Assembly: GCA_022059125.1 (NCBI GenBank)
Contig: JAEUWY010000019.1
Location: 310,001 to 374,000 of the forward strand
DNA length: 64,000 nt
Origin: Corynespora cassiicola
Taxonomy: Eukaryota > Ascomycota > Dothideomycetes > Pleosporales > Corynesporascaceae
Direction of reading: 5' to 3'
Positions 12,807-22,697 of the stretch are shown piece after piece. The notes beneath the pieces are model-generated. The model did no database searches. It saw only the letters and a program-made list of their open reading frames with translations, and was not told the DNA's origin. Made by a program: the position numbers and the translations under genes. Positions within the stretch are counted from its first letter, which is position 1. The number at the start of each line of letters is the position of its first letter.

Positions 12807-13382
12807 ATGAACCTCCTCAACCTCGCAAAAGGCCTCCTCGGCCTCGGCAAATCCAAGCGCCATCCCAAGAAACCCCCAACCCCCCTCCCCTCGAGCGAGG
12901 ACCTCATCTCCGACAAACAATTCTACATCCGAAAATCAATCTCCAGCGAAAACATCCTCTACAACCCCATCTACACGCCCTCCTTCAACCCCGCGCCCAC
13001 GCCAACCCACACGCCCGCCCCCGTCGCCACACAGACCCCGCCTCGAACCTCGCACTCGACATTCTCCCTCTCCTCGGCTTCGACGCGCATCTTCTCTCGC
13101 TCCTTCAGCTTCGCGCGCAACGAGGCGGAGCGGCACGACCACGACGGATACGAGTACGACGACGACGAGGAAGAGCGGCCGCGCACGCCGCTGATGACGG
13201 ATCGCTTGCTCGATATAAGGTACCTGGAGCGCACGAAGAGGAGGCCCGAGGTGCATGGGTGGGATTTGCCGTTGGGGGAGATCATTGGGCCGGATAGGGG
13301 GGTGAGTCGGACGCCCGGGGGGAGGCATGTGGAGTTGGTGCCTGTGCCTGCTGGGGAGGGGGGGCGTGATCTCCTAGCCTAG
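12807..13382 (+). CDS. Small disordered hypothetical protein
   Basis: A single open frame of 191 residues of unknown function. It has a short amphipathic N-terminus (MNLLNLAKGLLGLGK), then a Pro/Thr/Ser-rich stretch rich in TP motifs, an acidic patch (YEYDDDEEERP) and a terminal segment containing GWDLPLGEIIGPDRG. Codon use is strongly C-biased at third positions in the first half. It may be an intrinsically disordered cytosolic or nuclear protein. Support for a real gene is the upstream TATA-like element and coding-like composition; there is no recognisable domain. Confidence 0.6.
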   Translation: MNLLNLAKGLLGLGKSKRHPKKPPTPLPSSEDLISDKQFYIRKSISSENILYNPIYTPSFNPAPTPTHTPAPVATQTPPRTSHSTFSLSSASTRIFSRSFSFARNEAERHDHDGYEYDDDEEERPRTPLMTDRLLDIRYLERTKRRPEVHGWDLPLGEIIGPDRGVSRTPGGRHVELVPVPAGEGGRDLLA

Positions 13383-14152
13383 GAGGAGTGTAAAGTGAAT
13401 TGGAGGTTGAAATTGGGAGTGGGGGCGGATATGGGGTGTGGGGATGGTAGGGCGGGCTGGGGTGGTATTGTGGGGGGGATAGTCGCCACCGGGGTAGCAG
13501 AGACGATCTTTACGAAATGAATGGTTTATGTAGCTCGTGAATTATTGATGATGGAGTTGGTTAGGCTTGGATTACTATACACTACTTTACGACGCCAAGG
13601 GTGGGCGGGTTACGCCATGCTTACGATGACATGTACATAGCGGGAATGCTGCCAATGTTTCTCTCTCTTTGAAGTCGTTCCTTCGCGATGCTTGCAGATG
13701 TGTGGTTGATGCTAATATTGAAAAATTCAAGTTGAATATGCCGTTGAGAGAGAATGGACATGTTCTGGACGAGTGCCGAAGCGGTTTGTCCGCGAAAACG
13801 GACAAAGCCTGAAATCCCGATTTATCCCCGGCCGCGGGAACGTTCCGACAGGTCAGTCGAAACTAGACATCCCTGTGCTTTACTAAACGTGGCACATGGT
13901 CACCTAGGCTAGTATAGTGGTCGCATAGTGCTGAGAATTGTTTCGTCTGGGTTACTCGTTTCAGTGGTTTGAGTTCTGTCTTTTCCGGTCAAACTACAGT
14001 TTCCAAGTCCGGGCATGAACGATGTAGCATGACTGGAGTCTCTAGTAGATGGGCCTTCAACAAACTACCGTTGTTTTCCAAACCTGAAGTACCATTGTCA
14101 AGTTGGTCTCAACTAGCAGTTGTTGATATCGCCACTGCTCGTAAGTCGATAG
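13383..14152. other. Intergenic, convergent 3' ends
   Basis: This lies between two convergent genes. The first ~100 bases are G-rich and the rest is unremarkable. No gene was recognised. Confidence 0.5.
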
Positions 14153-15279
14153 CTAATACTGTTCGACGTACGACTCAATATCATCGCCCGCCTTGCGATA
14201 AAACCCCAATGCCTCAATCATCGGCTTATCATCAAACCTATACAGATAAACCGTTTCCCCACCTCCAGCAAAATGCTGATATTCATTCCACGCCGGAACA
14301 CAAAACGTATCTGAGCGCTTCCACTCAAACCTCCTCCCATCGATGAGGGAAAACCCACTCCCCTCAACCACATGATACACCGACGAACACGTCTCCCTTC
14401 TCACGCCCGTCTTCCCCCCTGCATCAATCCTCTCCGCCGACCCCCCCAGAATCCGACTCACCGCCCTCCCCCCCTCCCTCTCATATGCCACAACCGCCCA
14501 CTCACCCTCCGCCGCATCCAGCCTCCCTTTCATCCTCTCCCAGGGAAACACAATGGGCGAGCGCGCCGTATCCACGTCCTCGGCCGGATACCGCGCCTGC
14601 GCGTAGTGCTCCACAAAGTGGACGGGGAAGTGGCGAAACTGCGGGAGGTCGAGGCCATCGAGCCAGATCATGGGGCCCGCGTCTGAGCCGTCCTTGCCGT
14701 GGTCGTGGTAGTGCCAGGTCGGCGTCAAGATCACGTCGCCGCGCTGCATGCGCACGCGGCGGCCGTGGACGGCGGTGAAGCCGCCGTGGCCTTCGATGAT
14801 GAATCGCATGGCGAAGGCGACGTGGCGATGTGCGGGCGCGGTCTCGTGGGGCATAACGAGCTGGAGGCCGGCGTAGAGGGTGTCGGTGGTGTAGGGCGCG
14901 TCTTTGGTTCCATGTCAACTCTATGCGGGTTATAGTTGCGAGAAAAAAAACTAGTAAAAGACAATCGATCGAAGATTGCGAATTTTTTTTATTTTCTTTA
15001 CTTTTTTTCCGCGAAATGGTAGAGAGCTGGCTCACCTCGTGCTGGGTTCACGAGCATTAGCACGCGGCGCTCTGCTTGCTTTTCGGTAATGGCCTCGCCG
15101 GCCCGAATCAGATAGGGCCGAATCTCGTCGTATCGCCAGACATGGGGCACGGTGCGCGGATTGGGAGCAGGAGGGTTGAGCTTGGCCATTTGCGCCCATA
15201 GAGGGAGCGTGTGGGTGCCGTCGAGGTCGGCGACGAGGCGATCGCCCTTTTCGGCGAGGGTGAGGTGGCCGTTGGACAT
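14153..15279 (-). CDS. Gentisate 1,2-dioxygenase-like cupin
   Basis: Two exons split by a 134 bp intron (14902-15035) give 330 residues, matching the family. The protein is a bicupin: the first cupin carries the metal-binding cluster HRHVAFAMRFIIEGHG and HDHG, preceded by the conserved YAGLQLVMP strand; the second includes YHVVEGSGFSLIDG and ends in a conserved DDKP segment. It should open the ring of gentisate with O2 and Fe(II) to give maleylpyruvate, in the cytosol. The donor at 15035 was chosen because it restores the frame from NPAR into DAPYTTDTLYAG; the plain reading frame would stop within the intron. It is divergently arranged with a Zn2Cys6 regulator 278 bp away, a common layout for a catabolic enzyme and its regulator. 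1-Hydroxy-2-naphthoate or salicylate dioxygenase activity is also possible. Confidence 0.88.
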
Positions 15280-15557
15280 GGCGGGTGAGGACAAAAAGCA
15301 ACCAACTACAAGTGTCAACTTTTTTGCGGAAAAGCTACACGTCTCCAAGGTCTCTTATTTAGTTTATCAAATATCCCTCCATTGCCCCCAAGAATGATGA
15401 GACGGACTCGTCGTATGGGTAGTCTGGGATACCGTGTTGCTCGTCCGGGCCCATCGGGCGGGGCGGGGCTAGAACGGGAGACTATTTAACATCCGACCGT
15501 TCCCCATCCTACCATTGCACTCTCGTCGAATCCGTGGATCATCGCCTGGCCTGCATC
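15280..15557. promoter_or_regulatory. Shared divergent promoter of dioxygenase and Zn2Cys6 regulator
   Basis: A 278 bp interval separates the two divergent start codons. It contains GC-rich stretches including CGG-containing segments near 15446-15475, the kind of triplet bound by Zn2Cys6 proteins. No specific inverted repeat could be assigned with certainty. Confidence 0.4.
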
Positions 15558-18167
15558 ATGTCGTCTCACGAATCTAGTAATGGGGGAGAGGCACGAGGAT
15601 CGAAGCGCCGTCGCATCGCCATGGCTTGCGTCCCGTGCCGTACGCGCAAGTCACGTGTCAGTAACTCTCCCAAGCTTCCACCAGCCCAGCCCAGTAAAGC
15701 CGTGCATCCAGATGGCGACCATGTCTGACCGATTCGCAATGTTTGTTCTTGGTGCTAAGCGTAGTTGTACAGTGCGATGGAGGTCGGCCTCTCTGCCAGA
15801 CTTGTCGCGAGCTCGGCTTCGCGTGCAAGTACACCGAGACTGGCTCCACGGCCAACGTCATTGTGGGAAAAGAGTATCTCTCAGAGCTCGAACAGAGGCT
15901 TGGGATGGTGGAAAAGTCGATTCGCTCCATCAACGCCCGCATGGGCGACGAAAACACTCCTCCCGAACTGCCGCACCATGAGCCACTTCGCGACAGTAGT
16001 GAATCAGTCGACGGCGCAGATGCCATGGGTGCGGTGATTTTCGCAGACGAAAGCGAGACGGGATACTTTGGTAGAGCCTTTCCTAGTTTGGGATCCGATT
16101 GGATCGATTATTGAGTCTGTACAGGGCCATCCTCCAACATTGCTTTTTTGCGGACCATTGCAGAGGTTATATTGGAGCAGAGCAACGTCACGCTGCGATC
16201 ACCAGAGAATAGTGGAGCCAGGAATGCGAATTCCCAATTGCAGTCCTCATCAACCACCAAGCCTCGAAGAGATGTGCTCCCATCGCATGTGTCGCTGGCC
16301 TTGCACGAGCTACCAGCAGATGCAGAGGCTACCAAGATGATACAGAGCTTCTTCTCTAACACGGGATACCTCTTTCCTTATATACACGAGGGCGTCTTTA
16401 TGCGGCGTTACAAGGACATGCTCCAACCCACACAGCAGTCTCCCTCGCGATCGTGGTTGGGACTGCTGAATATCGTGTTTGCCATGTCCCTGAGCACGCA
16501 GACGGACAAGGCAACCAATGCCGCCCAGAGACGCCAGCAAGCCAGCTCCTACATTCAAAAGGCCTTGGCTCTCTGTAGTACGCAAGTGATGCGTGGGGCG
16601 AATCTCGACACTTTGCATTTCCTTCTTCTCTGGGGTCAGTACCTACAGGGCACACAGAAGCCACTGGAGGCATGGACAGTCCAGGGGCTAGCCGTCAAAG
16701 CCGCCTTTCAACTCGGCATACACCGCGCCTCCATGTGCGACAAACTCGACCCCGTCGAGCGAGAGATACGAAAACGCACATGGCTCGGTTGCGTGTGTCT
16801 CGACAGGTCAGTGGTTGTTGGGTAGGTGGATGGGGCTAGCTAACAATCTACAGGACACTGAGCATGACCTTTGGACGCCCCCCATCGATTCCACACTTCT
16901 ACGTTCGGGACGAATTCCCCGAATCCTACCCTCCTGATGCAAACTCCCTGTCTACCCATCTCACAGTGGAGCAGCTGAACCCCGGAAACGTCTCTTTCTT
17001 CGCCGCAACAGTGTACGTGCCCTGTCCCCGCGATCCCTCCCCCATCCTCCTCACTCCCCACACCCCAGTACCCAAAGCATATGCCCCAACTAAAATGCCC
17101 ACAGAAAACTATACTCCATCCTCGCCACCATAATAGCCCAACTCTACGCCCAAAACCTCGGCTACGACCCACCCCTCCCCGCCTCCCAAGCCCTGACACC
17201 CATCTTCACCCTCGACGCCCGCCTCTCAACCTGGCAGCGCGACCTCCCCGCTTCCCTGCCGCCCATTTCGCCCGAGGAGATAGTGCAGTACCTCGCTACC
17301 CCCTCAACTTCTGGCCACTTCGCAGCTCCCTCAGCTGCGGCGGCTGCGACGACGCTGAATGTGAAGCTCCGCACAATACTCACGCTCCGGTTCTTGAATG
17401 CGAGGATTCTGCTGCATAGGCCGGTGCTTGTACGGTGTCTTCCGCGGAAACAGCACCAGCAGGTAGATTCCACAGACCCCCTCCTCATCGCACACCTCGC
17501 GCCCCCAAGCCTCAGCGCGTGCCTGTCCAGCGCAGAGGTCACGATCCGCATCGTGGCTGCCGCGTTACAACACTCCAGTGGAGGGGGCGAGGGCGAGGGC
17601 GAGGCGGTGCTGGGCGCGTGGTGGTTCTCCGCGTGGTACGTGTTTTGTGCGGGGTTGGTGGTGTTTGGGACGTACCTCGCCTCTCACCCTCCCGGCACCT
17701 CCACCCCCTCCTCTTCTGTTGCTGCTGCTGCTGCTGCTGCTGGCAGTACGGTGGGAGGTGGATCAGGGGTAGTTGGAGTGGAGAAGGAGCGCGTTGTCGA
17801 GTTGCTGAACCTAGCCGTGGAGGCGTTGGGGCGGTTGGAGGGCGAGGGCAGGGCGGCGGTGGGGAGGTGTAGCTATTGCTTGGACATTTTGGTAAGGTGT
17901 GTTGGTGCTTCTCATACCTCTACTTCTGGCTCTGGTTCTGGTTCCGGAGATACGGGGGAGTCGGGTGCGGTGGACGGGGAGGGAGCAGGCGTGGGGGTTG
18001 GCGTCGATGGGAAGGGGTTGCTGGAAGGGTTTGATGCGAATTTTTTGGACGAGCTGTTTAGCTTTCATGACTTAAGTAATGGGGTTGTGGGACCGGGGGG
18101 TGGGCTGGAGGAAGAGTTTGGCGGGGGGATGGAAGGGGGCGAGTTTTTTGGGGGGGTGGGATTTTGA
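15558..18167 (+). CDS. Zn2Cys6 transcription factor with Fungal_trans domain
   Basis: Five exons (introns 15657-15772, 16071-16124, 16807-16853, 17013-17104) give 766 residues. The N-terminal binuclear zinc cluster is intact across intron 1: CVPCRTRKSRC then CQTC and a final Cys in GFAC. A short coiled-coil linker (EYLSELEQRLGMVEKSI) follows. The middle region carries the fungal regulatory-domain landmarks GPSSNIAF, GYLFPYIHEGVFMRRY and LSMTFGRPPSIP. The C-terminal third is low complexity, with Gly-Glu repeats, eight consecutive Ala from a GCT-type run and a Ser-Gly run, so its length may vary between strains. It is a nuclear activator or repressor; divergence from the gentisate-dioxygenase gene suggests that gene as a target. 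Confidence 0.9.
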
Positions 18168-18600
18168 TGTTGCTGTAGAAGAAAGATATGAAGTCTTTTG
18201 GTGACTTTTAAATGGTCCATACGTCCGGTGATTCATCCTTGAAATCGAGATTGGGTTGGCAATGCTAAGATTTGGTTACTCAAAGAATTATATAGGGGGG
18301 CCATAGAAATAAATATAGGTATATGGGTAAATAATATAGAACTTAAATTAGGCCTCTTCATCATACAACATAAAAGGACTCCAAACGTTTAGCATTAAGC
18401 TCAAAGTGCGTCGTGGAGTGGAGGCTAGGCTGAAGAGGCTTCAACTAAGTTCTCGTGGACGTCTACTGGACATAAAATCCCCTGAAAAAGTTAATTCCCA
18501 CCCTCTCCTCCACCCCATACTCGTTCTTCTAGAGACTGATGATTTTCAGGGTATGGAGTATGTATTAAATCCATCAGGGTGGAATAGGATGTCATGTCCA
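18168..18600. other. Intergenic, AT-rich convergent 3' ends
   Basis: Between two convergent genes; AT-rich with no gene seen. Confidence 0.5.
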
Positions 18601-19793
18601 TCACTCCTCCTCTACTCCATACTCCTTCCTCTCCCCGGCATCTCTATATCTCGCCCGTCCCACCCCCTCCAACCCCCTTAACCTCCCCTCCAAAATGCCC
18701 TCCAACACCTCCCTCCCCCCATCCCCGCCCTCCCAATCATCCCCCAAATCAAAATTCCTATCCCCTGGCTCCCCCACGCCTTTGCAAACCCCCACCGCCC
18801 TCCCCCTAGCCGCCTCATCGCACGCCACGCGCACGACCGCCGCAACGACGTCCGCCACCTCGCCCATTTCAATGTCCATGGCGCGGAGCCCGGGCTCAAT
18901 GGCAGCGGTCATCTGCGTGCGGATGAAGGTTGGGCAGATGAGGTTGCAGCGGAAAGACGGCGTCGAGGGGTCGGGGCCGAGGATGGAAGACGAGTTGCGC
19001 ACGGCGCGCCAGAGGCCGCGCACGCCGTATTTGGAGGCGTTGTAATCTGCGATGTTGAGGAGGGGGACATAGGCTGCGAGGCTGGAGATGAGGAGGAGGT
19101 GCTTCGATGTCGGCTTTCCCTTGCCCTTGCCCTCCTCCTTCCCATCTTCTGTCCCCCCCCTTGGGGTGCTGGTCGCTTTGAAAAAGTGCAGTGCGAGATG
19201 CAACGTCCAATACAGCCCAAGCAAATTCACATCCAGGGTGGCCGTAGATGGCGGTGCGGGATCCGTAGAGAGGTCCTTGGGCGTGGTCTCGAGCCACGAC
19301 TCTGCGGAGCGGCCGGTGAGGCCGGCGCTGGCGAGGACTAGGTCCAGGGTTGGCACGGGGGTGAAGTTGATGGCGGATTTGAAGGCGGCAAGCTGCGAGT
19401 CCCAAGATGTGGTGTCTGTTTTGATGAATTGGACGCTGAAGGGATGGCCCAACATTAGCACGGTTTGTTGGCCTTTCGGGTGTGTGGCGGCCTTACTGGT
19501 ACTCCTTTTCCGTCAACGCGTCTGCGACTTGCTGGCCCTTCTCTTCCGCAATGTCCAAGATGGAGACGTAGGCGCTGTGCAGCGTCAGTCTTCTACGGGC
19601 GGGTAGTTAGTTCAGGGTGCTTGCTTGCTTACCCAGCCTCGGCGAACGCCTTCACGCACCCCTCGCCGAGTCCATTGGCTCCCCCTGTGACGATGACGTT
19701 CTTGCCCTTGAGGTTGGACGTGTCGATCGTTTTGTAAAAGTCAATCTTTGGCGTGCAGACGAAGCTCGCTGGGAGAGTGGATGGAGGCGCCAT
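18601..19793 (-). CDS. Short-chain dehydrogenase/reductase (15-PGDH-like)
   Basis: Three exons (introns 19575-19632 and 19436-19496) give 357 residues. The cofactor motif TGGANGLG (TGxxxGxG) is in exon 1, before the exon border. The catalytic Ser lies in LLLISSLAAY and the Tyr/Lys pair in YNASKYG. The long exon could be read from an internal Met (MLMLGHPFS), but that Met is in intron sequence before the acceptor at 19436, and starting there would lose the Rossmann motif. A Lys/Gly/Glu-rich insertion (DGKEEGKGKGKPTSK) precedes the catalytic strand. It is a cytosolic NAD(P)-dependent oxidoreductase of unknown substrate. Confidence 0.86.
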
Positions 19794-20450
19794 GTTCGGT
19801 TTGGTCTCCTACGTGGGGAGTACCTAGGTAGTGAGGGTAGGGCGCAGTTGGAGCAACGGCGAGGGTATACTTATATATATTTGCGCGCACCATCCGACTC
19901 CGAAGCCGAGGATCGCGGAATGGGCGGTTACGTACGAAACGGATGTATCTGTCATCTTCTGGCGTGGGAGATCATCTGTTCTTCTGCAGCGCTGGTGCCA
20001 TCTGCCGCGGCGTCGTGCGGGGAAGCCTTCAATGTCAGATGAACCGAGCAAGCTGACTACGACGACTGCATCGCGTAAACAAGCTAAGCAGAAAATTCTG
20101 GATGCTAGACTAGATAGAGTAAGCATGTAAGCGCACCGTTCTAGAAATGGCCAATATCGCGGAATGAGTGTTTTTGGCCTGCATTGGCATGAAATGCTCT
20201 TGGCTGCCTTGGTCATTGTTGCCAAGAGGATTGCTTACACATGAGTGCACTGCCCTATACTGTACTCTGATAAAGACTTACAATTCTTCCTATTGCGAGC
20301 TATTGGCAATTTGTCGCTGGATCCAGTCTGCGCATCGTTAGACTAATTATTTACCAATAAGCCACATACATCACGCAAAAGCATTTTCGATTTTTTTTTT
20401 TTAAAAAAATATGACTTTTCTATCTATATTGTCTATATGAAAACGCTAAT
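19794..20450. other. Intergenic with homopolymer A/T tract
   Basis: Contains the SDR promoter and the 3' region of the repeat precursor. An abrupt T11/A7 tract lies near 20390-20408. No gene was recognised. Confidence 0.5.
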
Positions 20451-22697
20451 CTAGCAAGAAGATTCTGGTCGGCCGCAAACATCGAGAAACGCTCCGTTAG
20501 ATCCAGGCAGGCGACCCCCACCGATGGCGGGGTCAGAGTCGGACCCATCCTGCCTCTTCTGTACTGCCTCGTCGTCAAAGAATGGGCCCTCCAGGGGCTC
20601 TCCGAGGGCATCAATGTCGGGGATGAGGTCCTCCTGCCTCTTCTGAGCGGGCTGGTTGACAATGTCGTTGATGGTGAGAATGTCAGCAGCAGCACCAAGG
20701 CCACCAGCACCGACCTCCGCAACATTGCCAGCACGGGAAAGACCACCGCGGCGCTGAGGATCGGGGAAGGCCTCGCGCTTCGCGGGGGCGGGCTGGTTGA
20801 CAATGTCATTGATGGTCAGGACATCAGCAGCGGCACCAAGACCACCGGCTCCGACCTCAGCGGCATTACCCAGGCGGCGGAGACCACCGCCGCGGCGCTG
20901 GGGGTCAGCCTCTGCCTCACGCTTCGCAGGGGCGGGTTGGGTAAGAGCTCCAATAGTACCGATATCAGCAGCGGCACCAAGGGCGCCAGCGCCAACCTCA
21001 GCTGCATTACCCAGGCGGCGGAGACCACCGCCACGACGCTGAGGGTCGGCCTCTGCCTCGCGCTTCGCCGGAGGAGGCTGAGAGATGGCGACAATAGTAC
21101 CAACATCGGCAGCAGCTCCAAGGGCGCCAGCGCCAACCTCAGCTGCATTACCCAGGCGGCGGAGACCACCGCCACGACGCTGGGGGTCGGCCTCTGCCTC
21201 GCGCTTCGCCGGAGGAGGCTGAGAGATGGCGACAATAGTACCAACATCGGCAGCAGCTCCAAGGGCGCCAGCGCCAACCTCAGCTGCATTACCCAGGCGG
21301 CTGAGACGACCGCGGCGCTGAGGGTCTGCCTCTGCCTCACGCTTCGCAGGGGCGGGCTGAGAGATGGCGACAATGGTTCCGACATCAGCAGCAGCTCCCA
21401 GAGCACCAGCACCGACTTCAGCAGCGTCGCCGAGGCGGCCAAGACGACCACGGCGTTGAGGATCGGCCTCACGCTTCTGAGCAGGGACAGGCTGAGTGAG
21501 GGCACCGATAGTGGCAGCGTCGGCAGCAGCACCAAGAACGTCACCACCAACCTCAGCAGCGTTCCCGAGGCGAGAAAGGCGACCACGGCGTTGAGGATCG
21601 GCCTCTGCCTCACGCTTCTGAGCAGGGACAGGCTGAGTGAGGGCACCGATAGTGGCAGCGTCGGCAGCAGCACCAAGAGCGTCACCACCAACCTCAGCAG
21701 CGTTCCCGAGGCGAGAAAGGCGACCACGGCGTTGAGGATCGGCCTCTGCCTCACGCTTCTGAGCAGGGACAGGCTGAGTGAGGGCACCGATGGTGGCAGC
21801 GTCGGCAGCAGCACCAAGAGCGTCACCACCAACCTCAGCAGCGTTCCCGAGGCGGCTGAGACGACCGCGGCGCTGAGGGTCTGCCTCTGCCTCACGCTTC
21901 TGAGCAGGAGCGGGCTGAGTCAGAGCAACAATGGTGGCGGCGTCACCAACAGCTCCAACGGCATCGCCAGCACCACCTAGAGCACTCCCAAGGCGAGAAA
22001 GGCGACCACGGCGTTGAGGATCGGCCTCTGCCTCACGCTTCTGAGCAGGGACAGGCTGAGTGAGGGCACCGATGGTGGCAGCGTCGGCAGCAGCACCAAG
22101 AGCGTCACCACCAACCTCAGCAGCATTTCCGAGGCGGCTGAGACGGCCGCGGCGCTGAGGGTCGGCCTCTGCCTCACGCTTCTGAGCAGGAGCTTCGGGA
22201 ACGGGCTGGACAAGAGCGCCAATGGTAGCGGCGTCACCGACAGCCCCGATAGCATCACCGGCACCACCAAGTGCACTCCCAAGGCGAGAAAGACGGCCAC
22301 GGCGCTGAGGGTCGGCCTCGCGCTTCTGAGCAGGAGCTTCGGGAACGGGCTGGACAAGAGCGCCAATGGTAGCGGCGTCACCGACAGCCCCGATAGCATC
22401 ACCGGCACCACCAAGTGCACTCCCAAGGCGAGAAAGACGGCCACGGCGCTGAGGGTCGGCCTCGCGCTTCTGAGCAGGAGCTTCGGGAACGGGCTGGACA
22501 AGAGCGCCAATGGTAGCGGCGTCACCAACAGCCCCGATAGCATCACCAGCACCACCCAGTGCGCTCCCAAGGCGACCGAGGCGGCCACGGCGCTGGGGAT
22601 CGGCCTCGCGCTTCAGAACATCGCCCTGAGCAACGGGAGCGGCAAAGGTCATGCCAGCCGTGAAGGCGAGAATGGCGGCAGCTGTAGAGGCACGCAT
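20451..22697 (-). CDS. Kex2-processed repeat protein (KEP), 14 tandem peptides
   Basis: Intronless, 748 residues. Residues 1-19 are a signal peptide (MRASTAAAILAFTAGMTFA). After a short pro-segment come 14 repeats of 40-44 residues, each starting DPQRRG and followed by a Lys-Arg site, then two non-repeat tail peptides: 16 Lys-Arg sites in all. The spacers after Lys-Arg are EA, EAEA or, once, EAFP. Each core has an Arg-rich head (RGRLSRLG), a Gly/Ala-rich helical or GxxxG-like middle and a Pro-rich end (QPVPAQ). The 14 cores lack Cys, Tyr, Trp, Met and Lys. This architecture matches fungal KEPs, a class that includes the repellent Rep1 of smuts and precursors of pheromones, dikaritins and Ece1. 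No UstYa/DUF3328, tyrosinase or methyltransferase gene is nearby, and the cores lack Tyr, so a cross-linked dikaritin is unlikely. Starting at the Met at codon 70 of the longer open frame places the signal peptide at the N-terminus. The function is unknown. Confidence 0.92.
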   Translation of the reverse strand: MRASTAAAILAFTAGMTFAAPVAQGDVLKREADPQRRGRLGRLGSALGGAGDAIGAVGDAATIGALVQPVPEAPAQKREADPQRRGRLSRLGSALGGAGDAIGAVGDAATIGALVQPVPEAPAQKREADPQRRGRLSRLGSALGGAGDAIGAVGDAATIGALVQPVPEAPAQKREAEADPQRRGRLSRLGNAAEVGGDALGAAADAATIGALTQPVPAQKREAEADPQRRGRLSRLGSALGGAGDAVGAVGDAATIVALTQPAPAQKREAEADPQRRGRLSRLGNAAEVGGDALGAAADAATIGALTQPVPAQKREAEADPQRRGRLSRLGNAAEVGGDALGAAADAATIGALTQPVPAQKREAEADPQRRGRLSRLGNAAEVGGDVLGAAADAATIGALTQPVPAQKREADPQRRGRLGRLGDAAEVGAGALGAAADVGTIVAISQPAPAKREAEADPQRRGRLSRLGNAAEVGAGALGAAADVGTIVAISQPPPAKREAEADPQRRGGGLRRLGNAAEVGAGALGAAADVGTIVAISQPPPAKREAEADPQRRGGGLRRLGNAAEVGAGALGAAADIGTIGALTQPAPAKREAEADPQRRGGGLRRLGNAAEVGAGGLGAAADVLTINDIVNQPAPAKREAFPDPQRRGGLSRAGNVAEVGAGGLGAAADILTINDIVNQPAQKRQEDLIPDIDALGEPLEGPFFDDEAVQKRQDGSDSDPAIGGGRLPGSNGAFLDVCGRPESSC
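20643..22601 (-). repeat. 14-unit coding tandem repeat
   Basis: Units of about 138-150 bp. Units 1-3 are one subtype (LGSALGGAGDAIGAVGD), units 4 and 6-8 a second (LGNAAEVGGDALGAAAD), unit 5 is mixed, and units 9-14 form a third (AEVGAGALGAAADVGTI). Units 2 and 3, and units 6 and 7, encode identical cores, and about 140 bp around 22170-22450 recur almost base for base. This points to recent unit duplication or gene conversion. Confidence 0.93.

Noticed and set aside
19436..19461. Start of the 18.6 kb SDR at the internal Met of MLMLGHPFS
   Set aside because: Lies in intron sequence; using it would lose the TGxxxGxG cofactor motif encoded by two upstream exons.
10344..19793. Secondary-metabolite cluster (P450, SDR, regulator, dioxygenase)
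   Set aside because: No polyketide synthase, peptide synthetase, terpene cyclase or other backbone gene is visible, and genes are widely spaced.
20816..21980. Long plus-strand and alternate-frame open frames across the repeat region
   Set aside because: They arise from the GC-rich, periodic coding repeats on the minus strand; no signal peptide or meaningful composition.
20451..22697. Dikaritin/ustiloxin-type RiPP precursor
   Set aside because: Kex2 repeats fit, but cores contain no Tyr or other aromatic residue for UstYa-type cross-linking, and no UstYa/DUF3328, tyrosinase or methyltransferase gene is nearby.
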